Assembly: GCA_023451415.1 (NCBI GenBank)
Contig: JAEXZK010000124.1
Span: 1 to 5,341 of the forward strand
Length of the DNA: 5,341 bases
DNA from: Bacillota bacterium
Lineage (GTDB): Bacteria; Bacillota; Clostridia; Oscillospirales; Ruminococcaceae
Reading direction: 5' to 3'
Position numbers and translations under genes: made by a program. Every line of letters begins with the position of its first letter. Position 1 is the stretch's first letter. The notes beneath the pieces were generated by a model that worked only from the letters and a program-made list of their open reading frames with translations, did not search any database and had not been told where the DNA came from. Shown piece after piece: positions 1 through 5,336 of the stretch.

Positions 1-620
1 GCCACCAGACCGTTGCTCATCATCAGGCCGATGATCTTCATCATGGCAGTGTTGCCGCCCAGTGCCCGGACCATATACTCATTGTTGCCGGTGGCCCGGA
101 TGCAGCAGCCGATTTCGGTGCCAAAGAACCAGTAAAGCACGCCGATGAGGAGGGCGGACACCCCCAGGCCCAGCAGCAGTGACACCCAGTTGGCCGACAA
201 TCCGGTGGCGTCCATGAGGATGGTGACCACTGTGTCCTCGCCCAGCAGGGAGATATTGGCCTTGCCCATAACGCGGATGTTGATGGAGTAGAGGGCGATC
301 ATGGAGAGAATGCCCGAAAGGATGCCGGGGATCTTGAAGCCGGTGTGGAGGATGCCGGTGGCTGCGCCGCAGAGCATCCCCGCCAGCAGGGCCGCCAGCA
401 GCGTTAAAAAGGGGTTGATACCTTCCGGCAGCAGCTGGGTGCCTCCCACGGTGAGGATGGCGCTGACGGCGCCGCCGGTGGCAAAACTGCCGTCCACCGT
501 CAGGTCCGCGTAATCCAGGACCTTGTAGGTGAGGTAGACGCCCATGGTCATCACGCCCCACAGCACCCCCTGGGAGGCCGCCCCCTGGATGGAGAGCAGG
601 ATACTTTCCAAAATACTCAT
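1..620 (-). CDS. ABC transporter permease, TrpY-like (BPD_transp_2 family), partial
   Basis: This is the integral membrane subunit of an ABC importer that pairs with the binding lipoprotein encoded just upstream. It is open to the left edge, so only about the first 206 codons are seen and the C-terminus is missing. The ATG at 620-618 is preceded by a perfect AGGAGG with a 5-nt spacer. The translation begins MSILESILLSIQGAASQGVL and has alternating hydrophobic segments (about residues 15-32, 46-60, 70-92, 98-113, 142-165). Family-like stretches are DLTVDGSFATGGAV at 39-52 and the loop EIGCCIRATGNN at 169-180, followed by VRALGGN, typical of permeases next to ABC_sub_bind binding proteins. Such permeases act as dimers with one ATPase, whose gene should lie beyond the left edge. 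The family is known from TrpXYZ-type systems, but the ligand cannot be deduced. The family call is secure; the substrate is not. Confidence 0.9.
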   Translation of the reverse strand, partial: MSILESILLSIQGAASQGVLWGVMTMGVYLTYKVLDYADLTVDGSFATGGAVSAILTVGGTQLLPEGINPFLTLLAALLAGMLCGAATGILHTGFKIPGILSGILSMIALYSINIRVMGKANISLLGEDTVVTILMDATGLSANWVSLLLGLGVSALLIGVLYWFFGTEIGCCIRATGNNEYMVRALGGNTAMMKIIGLMMSNGLV

Positions 621-642
621 CGGTACCTCCTGAAACTGGATT

Positions 643-700
643 GGGGGAAATCCCCCGGACAGCACTGAACAGGGCAGCCAAACGGTCGCCCTGTGTCAGT
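643..700 (-). other. Intercistronic hairpins between binding protein and permease genes
   Basis: Two inverted repeats lie in the 118-nt gap between the binding-protein stop and the permease start. The larger pairs 664-675 (ACTGAACAGGGC) with 688-700 (GCCCTGTGTCAGT): 12 base pairs with one bulged base and a 12-nt loop. The smaller is GGGGG at 643-647 against CCCCC at 652-656, ending about 12 nt upstream of the permease Shine-Dalgarno sequence. Neither is followed by a T-tract on the minus strand, so they are not classical intrinsic terminators. By analogy with other importer operons, they may stabilise the upstream binding-protein mRNA or lower permease expression. That role is inferred. Confidence 0.6.
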
Positions 701-738
701 CCTGAGTCGTTTTATTTGTAGAAGAAAAGCCGCTCTGT

Positions 739-1812
739 TTACTTGCCGGTCTCCACCAGCTCCGCCTTATCCAGCAGTTCCTGAGGGATGGCGATGCCCA
801 TGGCGTCGGCCGAGGCCTTGTTGATGATCAGGTCTGTCTCCTGAAGATATTCGATGGGCATATCGGCAGGGACGGCCTCCCCCTTGAGAATGCGGTCGGC
901 CATGGCGGCAGTCTGTTTGCCCAGGTTATAGTAGCTCAGGCCATAGGTGGCCAGGCCGCCGTTTTTCACCATGCCGCCTTCAGCCACGATCACCGGCAGC
1001 TTGGCGGGCTCCGCCACCATGTTGACAGTGGCCATGCCGGCGGCGATCATATTGTCGGTGGGGGCATAGATGGCGTCCACCCGGCCCACCAGGGACTGGA
1101 CCACCTGCTGGATCTCGTTGGAATTGGAGACAGTCGCGTCAACGCACTCGATGCCCTTGGCCTCCAGTTCCGCCTTGGCCAGGCCCACCTGGTACTGGGA
1201 GTTGTCCTCGCTGGAGCAGTAGAGCATCGCCACCTTCTTGACGCCGGGGACAAGCTGCTGCAGCAGCCCCATCTGTTCCTTGATGGGGTTGAGGTCGGAA
1301 GTGCCGGTGACATTGCCGCCGGGAGCGTCGTTGGAGGCCACCAGCTTGGCCTCGGCAGGGTCGGTAACGGCGGTAACCAGTATGGGGATGTCCTTGGTCT
1401 TGTTGGCCACGGCCTGGGCGGCAGGGGTGGCGATGGCCAGGATTAGGTCACACTTGTCGTTGATCAGCTTATCGGCAATCGTAACACAGTTGGCCTGTTC
1501 GCCCTGGGCATTCTGGAAATCGATGGTGATGTTCTTCCCGTCTTCATAGCCCAATTCTTTAAGGCCGTCCACAAATCCCTGATAGGCCTGGTCCAGGGCG
1601 TCGTGCTCCATCAGCTGGACCACGCCGATCCGGATGGCCTTCCCTGAAGCGGACGGCGCCTGGGAGAAGGGCTCCCCGGCGGCAGAGGAAGCGTCTGCGT
1701 TATCTGAGGACGCCGGAGACGGCGCAGAGGAGGCGGCTCCCTGGCCGCAGGCTGTGACAGCCAGCGTCAGGCAAACCGCCAGAATGGCAGCGCAAAGTTT
1801 CTTCATGATCAT
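739..1812 (-). CDS. ABC transporter substrate-binding lipoprotein, TrpX-like (ABC_sub_bind family)
   Basis: This is the extracytoplasmic solute receptor of the importer. The product is about 357 residues, a usual length for the family. It starts with a lipoprotein signal peptide: Met-Ile-Met-Lys-Lys, a hydrophobic core, then the lipobox V-T-A-C with the lipidated Cys at residue 22. A Ser/Ala/Pro-rich flexible linker (about 23-58) follows, then a periplasmic-binding-protein type I fold to the end. Family stretches include IRIGVVQLMEHDALDQAYQG, DLILAIATPAAQAVAN, IPILVTAVTDPAEAKLV and DAIYAPTDNMI. Start choice: an AAGGG lies 5 nt upstream of the ATG at 1812. The in-frame ATG at 1806 (MKKL...) is equally plausible as protein but 11 nt from that site; a TTG at 1836 has no support. 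The stop is TAA at 741-739. The gene is first in the operon, with its own promoter upstream and the permease downstream. Relatives are annotated as putative tryptophan/tyrosine binding proteins, but the ligand here is unknown. Confidence 0.93.
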   Translation of the reverse strand: MIMKKLCAAILAVCLTLAVTACGQGAASSAPSPASSDNADASSAAGEPFSQAPSASGKAIRIGVVQLMEHDALDQAYQGFVDGLKELGYEDGKNITIDFQNAQGEQANCVTIADKLINDKCDLILAIATPAAQAVANKTKDIPILVTAVTDPAEAKLVASNDAPGGNVTGTSDLNPIKEQMGLLQQLVPGVKKVAMLYCSSEDNSQYQVGLAKAELEAKGIECVDATVSNSNEIQQVVQSLVGRVDAIYAPTDNMIAAGMATVNMVAEPAKLPVIVAEGGMVKNGGLATYGLSYYNLGKQTAAMADRILKGEAVPADMPIEYLQETDLIINKASADAMGIAIPQELLDKAELVETGK

Positions 1813-1854
1813 TACTTCCCTTCTGAAGTTTCCCAAAAAACGGGTCGCTTCATC

Positions 1855-1864
1855 GCTTTAAAGC
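1855..1864. repeat. 10-bp palindrome in the importer 5' UTR
   Basis: GCTTTAAAGC is a perfect palindrome lying roughly 10-20 nt downstream of the predicted transcription start of the ABC importer operon. That is a usual position for a repressor operator. It is short and AT-cored, so chance is a real alternative. Confidence 0.3.
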
Positions 1865-1880
1865 ATTTATTTCAAAAAGC

Positions 1881-1909
1881 ATTGTACACCTTCAGCGGTT
1901 TCCAGTCAA
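1881..1909 (-). promoter_or_regulatory. Sigma-A promoter of the ABC importer operon
   Basis: On the minus strand, TTGACT (1909-1904) and TACAAT (1886-1881) are separated by exactly 17 bp, and each box matches consensus at five of six positions. The predicted start near 1874 leaves a 5' UTR of about 60 nt. This UTR has no T-box sequence and no evident terminator, so regulation would more likely be at the DNA level. The promoter lies downstream of the terminator of the preceding minus-strand gene, so the operon is transcribed independently. Confidence 0.85.
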
Positions 1910-1948
1910 TGGTGATTCCAACCTAAGATGTTCCCGCCCGCAGACAGG

Positions 1949-1960
1949 AATTGGGCAATT
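1949..1960. repeat. Inverted repeat AATTG-GG-CAATT
   Basis: Two 5-bp arms flank a GG spacer, about 40 bp upstream of the -35 box of the importer promoter. It matches the core of the perfect palindrome at 5323-5336 in 11 of 12 positions. It could be a distal regulator site; with so few bases, chance similarity is possible. Confidence 0.35.
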
Positions 1961-1969
1961 TGTCAGCGC

Positions 1970-2000
1970 AAAAAAGAGGGGCGCGTCATCGCGCCCCTCT
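1970..2000 (-). terminator. Rho-independent terminator of the EpsG-family gene, overlapping its stop codon
   Basis: A perfect 11-bp stem pairs 1975-1985 (AGAGGGGCGCG on the plus strand) with 1990-2000, closed by a 4-nt loop at 1986-1989. Six T residues follow on the minus strand (1975-1970, the first belonging to the stem). The TGA stop codon at 1988-1986 lies in the loop, so the ascending arm is coding sequence. No T-tract exists for plus-strand transcription, so it is unidirectional. Confidence 0.95.
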
Positions 2001-3170
2001 GACATAATCGTTGTTGTCCACCGCGGCCTCTTTGTTAAAAATACTCACATAAGGATAAGCCTTGTGGTAGCCCCTGGATGCCGCAAAGCCAAAATAGACA
2101 AAGCAGATGAACACCGTTGTCCAGATCGCCCAATTGCGGTAAAATTTCTGGTTTTTCACCTTCACCTTCAGTTCCCTGTCGGCCTTGGTGGGCTTGCCGC
2201 CTTTGGCGCTCTCCGGCAGCTCGTCTACACGGAATGTGTCCAGGATTTCCGGGATCAGAAGCATTGCCAAAGGGAAAACATAAATGGAAAAACGCTCCAG
2301 AATAAAATGCCTGGTGATAAAAACATAAAGGATAAAGGTGTAATAGGCGCTGTTGATGAGGATATTGTTGCGGGGGTCCTTCTCCAGAAGCTTTTTGCGG
2401 AAGAGAAGGACTATCCCAAAGTAGATTGCCGGCACCACCACATAATGGAAGCCGTTGCTGCCCCAATAAATGCTGTCCTTGTAATGGGCGTAGCTTTTAA
2501 AGACCACCGAGGTAACAATGTCGAAAATCTGCTCGCTGAAAATATAGCAGAACAGGGCGGGGACTCCAACCGCCAGCATATGCTTCCAGTCGGTCTTCAT
2601 GTTGATGATGAAGTAGACGGGGATCATCACCAGCACCGAGTAGTGGAAGGTGGCGGCCGCCAGCACCAGAAGGATATAGGGGACAGGCTTGCGGTCCCGG
2701 AGAAAGCGGTAGCCCAGGAAGATGATGGAGGTGGCGATGGACTGGCGGAAGAGGTTCATGCTGTGGGGGAAAAACTGGAGGGCGATGTAAAGGAAAACGC
2801 TGATCCAGGGCATTTTGGAGTACTTCCAGATAACCCAGAACACGGCCCCGGTCATAAAAACATTGAATACCAGCAGCACCATATGGTATCCGCCGCCCAG
2901 CAGGGCGATCAACTTATTGATCAGGGCGTAGCCCATGTAGCTGCCAAAGGGTCCCGACAACTCTCCCCACGACATCTGCGATGCTTTGTCAAAAATCTCC
3001 TGATAGCTGAAATAATCAAAGCCGATGGAGTAGCGCAGAGTGGCCATGGCAACCAAGGCCGCGCCCACAAGTATCAAATAGAAAACAGCGCCCTTTTGGG
3101 ATTTCCGGTATTCGCAGACATACCATCCGCCTGCCAGGATAACGGCAAAGAGGATGTAATAAATCGCCAT
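1986..3170 (-). CDS. EpsG family (Wzy-like) polysaccharide polymerase, membrane protein
   Basis: This is a polytopic membrane protein of about 394 residues, the normal size for EpsG-type proteins, which are thought to polymerise undecaprenyl-linked repeat units of exopolysaccharide at the outer face of the membrane. I see about ten or eleven hydrophobic segments. Family-like motifs are RYSIGFDYFSY (about 46-56) after the second segment, NLFRQSIATSI (139-149), TFHYSVLVMIPVYF (174-187), ERFSIYVFP (292-300) and a C-terminal HKAYPYVSIF. A strongly charged, Lys-rich cytoplasmic-type loop spans about 315-343. The start at 3170 is chosen because a perfect AAGGAG lies 7 nt upstream; an ATG at 3188 overlaps that site and is unlikely. 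The gene stands alone between its own promoter and terminator, with no glycosyltransferase or other polysaccharide gene in the window. By eye its sequence is more AT-rich than its neighbours, which could reflect transfer or membrane codon content. An O-antigen-ligase-like role is an alternative. Confidence 0.85.
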   Translation of the reverse strand: MAIYYILFAVILAGGWYVCEYRKSQKGAVFYLILVGAALVAMATLRYSIGFDYFSYQEIFDKASQMSWGELSGPFGSYMGYALINKLIALLGGGYHMVLLVFNVFMTGAVFWVIWKYSKMPWISVFLYIALQFFPHSMNLFRQSIATSIIFLGYRFLRDRKPVPYILLVLAAATFHYSVLVMIPVYFIINMKTDWKHMLAVGVPALFCYIFSEQIFDIVTSVVFKSYAHYKDSIYWGSNGFHYVVVPAIYFGIVLLFRKKLLEKDPRNNILINSAYYTFILYVFITRHFILERFSIYVFPLAMLLIPEILDTFRVDELPESAKGGKPTKADRELKVKVKNQKFYRNWAIWTTVFICFVYFGFAASRGYHKAYPYVSIFNKEAAVDNNDYVRGAR

Positions 3171-3208
3171 AAAACGTCTCCTTCCCATAACGGTGTATTT
3201 GTATGGTT

Positions 3209-3237
3209 AGTGTACCATTTTTCTGTGGGAAAAGCAA
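3209..3237 (-). promoter_or_regulatory. Extended -10 promoter of the EpsG-family gene
   Basis: On the minus strand, TTGCTT (3237-3232) is 17 bp from TACACT (3214-3209). The -10 box is preceded by TGG, forming an extended -10 element that can offset the weak -35. The predicted start near 3202 gives a leader of about 30 nt, ending in the AAGGAG site. Confidence 0.6.
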
Positions 3238-3243
3238 TTTCCC
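3227..3243. repeat. Inverted repeat GGGAAA-N5-TTTCCC over the -35 box
   Basis: Two perfect 6-bp arms (3227-3232 and 3238-3243) are separated by 5 bp and cover the -35 box of the EpsG-family promoter. Another TTTCCC follows at 3255-3260. The position suits a repressor operator; no binding protein can be named. Confidence 0.4.
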
Positions 3244-3265
3244 TTCCCTTTTTGTTTCCCTGCGG

Positions 3266-3281
3266 CTATAATGCATTATAG
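3266..3281. promoter_or_regulatory. 16-bp perfect palindrome with TATAAT in both orientations; candidate regulator promoter
   Basis: CTATAATGCATTATAG is a perfect 16-bp palindrome. It holds a consensus -10 hexamer on the plus strand (3267-3272) and another on the minus strand (3280-3275). For the downstream plus-strand regulator gene the -35 partner is weak: TTCCCT at 3244-3249 with 17 bp, or TTGTTT at 3252-3257 with 19 bp to TATAGT at 3277-3282. It may therefore be a promoter, an operator (for example for autoregulation), or both. It lies exactly where the AT-rich promoter zone meets the GC-rich leader. Confidence 0.5.
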
Positions 3282-3282
3282 T

Positions 3283-3474
3283 GCCCCGGCAGGCAAGGGG
3301 AAGGGCGTCCCGGCCGAGTGACTCCAAAGGGCCGGACGGAAGAAGCAGGGTCCGAGGGGCGGCGGCTTCGCATCCGCTGGGGGCGGGAACGCCGCCAGCG
3401 TCTCTTTTTGTCCCTCCCGGCGCGCTGTTCCCTTGCCCGGGCGGGGATATCAAGAACAGAAAGGCGGAAAAGAC
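3283..3474 (+). other. GC-rich structured leader of the PucR-family gene
   Basis: About 190 nt separate the candidate promoter from the start codon, and no convincing reading frame fills them. The RNA could form a stem of 3306-3315 with 3330-3338 (9 bp, one bulged C). An alternative stem uses CGGAC 3333-3337 with GTCCG 3350-3354; it shares bases with the first, so only one can form. GGCGGC 3361-3366 can pair with GCCGCC 3391-3396, competing with the terminator hairpin at 3375-3400. A further stem pairs 3412-3420 with 3437-3445. The layout is attenuator-like. I could not match it to a T-box, purine, TPP, FMN, guanidine or other riboswitch consensus. Confidence 0.45.
3375..3409 (+). terminator. 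Intrinsic-terminator-like hairpin inside the regulator leader (candidate attenuator)
   Basis: CGCTGG (3375-3380) pairs with CCAGCG (3395-3400). After a G-G mismatch, GGCG (3382-3385) pairs with CGCC (3390-3393), closed by a GGAA tetraloop. The next bases are TCTCTTTTT (3401-3409), a good U-tract. It faces the plus strand and lies about 65 nt upstream of the PucR-family start codon. It would end either a leader transcript (attenuation) or a separate small RNA of about 130 nt starting near the palindrome at 3266-3281. Confidence 0.65.
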
Positions 3475-5175
3475 ATGGCGGCAACCATCGGATGGCTCCT
3501 GGAGCAGACCACCCTGGGCTCTTTCCAGCTCCTTGCCGGGGAGCGGGGCCTGAGCAACAGCATTACCAGCGTCAATATCATGGACAACCCCGACACGATC
3601 CGGTGGCTGACCCAGGGGGAACTGATCCTTACCACCGGCTATCTTTTTTTGGAAAACACCTGGCTGCGCAACAACGCCATCACAGAGCTGTCCAAAAAGG
3701 GCTGCGCGGGCATCGGCTTTATCCTTAAACGATATATGGACTGCCTGCCCCAGGAGATGAAGGAGCAGGCCGACAGCCTGGGTTTTCCCATCATCTCCGT
3801 CCCCTATGAGCGGTCCATGGCGGAGGTAGGCTGGCTTATCTATGAACGCATCTTTGAGGACAGGATGTCCGAGACCGAGCGTCTGGCCAACATCTACAAG
3901 CGCCTTACCGAAACGGTGGCCATGGAGCACGGCGTCTCCCAGATGCTCACCGACATCGTCACCCCGGTGCGGCTGCCCGCCATCATCCTGGACGCCGAGT
4001 GCCAGGTCATTGAATATGAGATTCCCGAGGAGGACCCCGGCGGGCTTCGCTCCCTGCGGCTGGCGGCGGGGCAGCCTCTTTTTTCCCGCCATGCCACCCT
4101 GGATATCCGCAACCGGGTGATCCGGCAGAAGCTGGTTTCCACCACTCAGCCCTTGGGAGGCGAGGAAAATTTCAAATGCGTCATCTTTCCCGTGACGGAC
4201 GCCAGCGACGTACTAGGGTACCTCTGCCTCTGTGAAACCACTCGGGAGCTGGGCGCTTTTGACTATCATTTTGTCCAGACCATCCAGCCCGTGCTCAGCC
4301 TTTATCTCATGCGCCGGATCATGCGTGCTCAGATGAAGGTCAACACCAAAAACGACTTTATCCGGCTCATCATGTCCCGGGACCCGGTTTCCCAGGCCGA
4401 TCTCCAGACCCAGTGCGACCTCTATCAGTTCGATTACCGGCGCTTCCGGGTTTGTACGGTGATACAGCTCACCGACTACGAGGGGCGCTCCCTGCGGCTG
4501 CGCCGGGAAGCTGCCGACACCGCTTATCTCACAGCCAGTGAATATCTGGATGAAAGCCATCGGCTCTCCTACAAGCTCACCTTCCACAACAATCTGATCC
4601 TTTTCTTCATGTTCCCGGGCCAGCTGGACACCACAGATATGCTGGAGCAAAGCCGAACCACAACCCAGCATATCCTGGGGCTCCTTTCCGACCGCAAGAT
4701 CACCTGCCAGGCCGGCCTCAGCAAGGCATACTCCGGTGTGGACACCATCCGGATGGGGCTCCGCCAAGCCTTTGACGCCATCAAGCTGGGGGACCTGGTG
4801 CATCCTGGACATCAGCTGTATTCTTATCAGGATGACCAAATCTACCATGTGCTGGCAGAAAGCCTCAGCCGCCGCCGCGCCTTGGAGCTTTACGAAGAAA
4901 CCTTGGGAAAGCTGCGGCGCTTTGACCAGGAAAATCATCAGGAACTGGCCCTCACTGTCCAAAATTTTCTCAAAAACCGGCTCAGCACCACCGAGACCGC
5001 CCGTGAGATGTTCATTCACCGCAACACCCTTTCCTACAGGTTGGAAAAAGTCCGGGAGGTCCTCGGCGCGGACCCCAGGGGGCTGGAAACCAGCCTCGGC
5101 CTCCTGGTGGGTTCCTGTCTGGAAACATTGCTCGAAGCCGGAGCTTTGAGCGATCCCGAGGAGCCGTCACTTTAA
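3475..5175 (+). CDS. PucR/CdaR-family transcriptional regulator
   Basis: This is a cytoplasmic DNA-binding regulator of about 566 residues, full length for the family. An N-terminal PucR domain spans about 6-118 (LLEQTTLGSFQLLAGERGLS; WLTQGELILTTGYLF; GFPIISVPYE). A middle sensor-like region, possibly GAF-like, covers about 160-280. A degenerate GGDEF-like (CdaR) domain lies at about 320-440 with no GGDEF catalytic motif seen. The C-terminal PucR-type helix-turn-helix covers about 466-555, with the recognition segment STTETAREMFIHRNTLSYRL near 504-523. The start at 3475 is chosen for AAGGCGG (one mismatch to AAGGAGG) 7 nt upstream; a TTG at 3433 has no such site. Relatives control purine catabolism, sugar-diacid use or transporters, usually of nearby genes, but the effector and targets here are unknown. 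It diverges from the EpsG-family gene and has a structured leader with a possible attenuator. Its own terminator follows. Confidence 0.93.
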   Translation: MAATIGWLLEQTTLGSFQLLAGERGLSNSITSVNIMDNPDTIRWLTQGELILTTGYLFLENTWLRNNAITELSKKGCAGIGFILKRYMDCLPQEMKEQADSLGFPIISVPYERSMAEVGWLIYERIFEDRMSETERLANIYKRLTETVAMEHGVSQMLTDIVTPVRLPAIILDAECQVIEYEIPEEDPGGLRSLRLAAGQPLFSRHATLDIRNRVIRQKLVSTTQPLGGEENFKCVIFPVTDASDVLGYLCLCETTRELGAFDYHFVQTIQPVLSLYLMRRIMRAQMKVNTKNDFIRLIMSRDPVSQADLQTQCDLYQFDYRRFRVCTVIQLTDYEGRSLRLRREAADTAYLTASEYLDESHRLSYKLTFHNNLILFFMFPGQLDTTDMLEQSRTTTQHILGLLSDRKITCQAGLSKAYSGVDTIRMGLRQAFDAIKLGDLVHPGHQLYSYQDDQIYHVLAESLSRRRALELYEETLGKLRRFDQENHQELALTVQNFLKNRLSTTETAREMFIHRNTLSYRLEKVREVLGADPRGLETSLGLLVGSCLETLLEAGALSDPEEPSL

Positions 5176-5233
5176 AAAAAGTTACAGTTCCTTCCAACAG
5201 ATATTCTAACTATTGTTCAAATTACATCAATTT

Positions 5234-5266
5234 TAGGCGTCACGCTTTCAGGTGACGCCTATTTTT
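5234..5266 (+). terminator. Rho-independent terminator of the PucR-family gene
   Basis: A perfect 10-bp stem, TAGGCGTCAC (5234-5243) with GTGACGCCTA (5252-5261), has an 8-nt loop and is followed by TTTTT at 5262-5266. It begins 58 nt after the regulator's stop codon. No T-tract serves the minus strand. Confidence 0.92.
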
Positions 5267-5302
5267 GTGCATCCGCACAGTGAACTCTTATTGTGGCCAC
5301 AT

Positions 5303-5336
5303 TATAATGAATACGTTCCAAGCAATTGCGCAATTG
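5303..5336 (+). promoter_or_regulatory. Possible promoter -10 and 14-bp palindromic operator at the right edge
   Basis: A consensus TATAAT at 5303-5308 has no good -35 box at 16-18 bp. The perfect palindrome CAATTGCGCAATTG lies at 5323-5336, where a transcript from that -10 would begin its first bases. This fits an operator for a gene beyond the right edge. Without that gene both calls stay tentative. Confidence 0.4.

Noticed and set aside
79..681. 200-codon minus-strand frame overlapping the permease
   Set aside because: It is out of frame with the permease, and its product is a Gly/His/Pro/Arg-rich string. The permease frame has a perfect AGGAGG, membrane segments and family motifs.
1834..1836. 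Upstream TTG start adding ten residues to the binding protein
   Set aside because: The added residues precede the signal peptide, contain charged residues unlike a lipoprotein leader, and have no ribosome binding site, whereas AAGGG lies 5 nt before the ATG at 1812.
1813..1985. T-box or other riboswitch upstream of the ABC importer
   Set aside because: No T-box core sequence (GGGTGGNACCGCG-like), no specifier-stem pattern and no leader terminator is present, and the predicted 5' UTR is too short.
2064..3281. 405-codon open frame on the plus strand opposite the EpsG-family gene
   Set aside because: Its translation is rich in His, Asp and Gly with no domain or hydrophobic pattern. It covers the whole of a well-supported gene on the other strand that has a promoter, ribosome site and terminator.
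3333..3354. Resemblance of the leader to the SRP RNA GGAAGNAGC motif and to the guanidine (ykkC) GGTCCGAGAG motif
   Set aside because: Only short fragments match (GGAAGAAGCAG, GGTCCGAGG). The flanking pairing of SRP RNA and the other conserved segments of ykkC are missing.
3281..3553. Possible 90-codon leader peptide starting at GTG 3281
   Set aside because: There is no ribosome binding site, the composition is Pro/Arg/Gly/Ser as expected from GC-rich DNA, and it overlaps the real regulator start by 79 nt in another frame.
3016..4092. 358-codon open frame on the minus strand across the regulator's first third and the divergent region
   Set aside because: It is low-complexity, antisense to a clear PucR domain, crosses two promoters and the GC-rich leader, and has no ribosome site. 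High-GC antisense frames often stay open.
4213..5019. 268-codon open frame on the minus strand opposite the regulator's C-terminal half
   Set aside because: It mirrors the codon pattern of the sense gene, and the sense strand carries the unmistakable helix-turn-helix domain. No start signal is evident.
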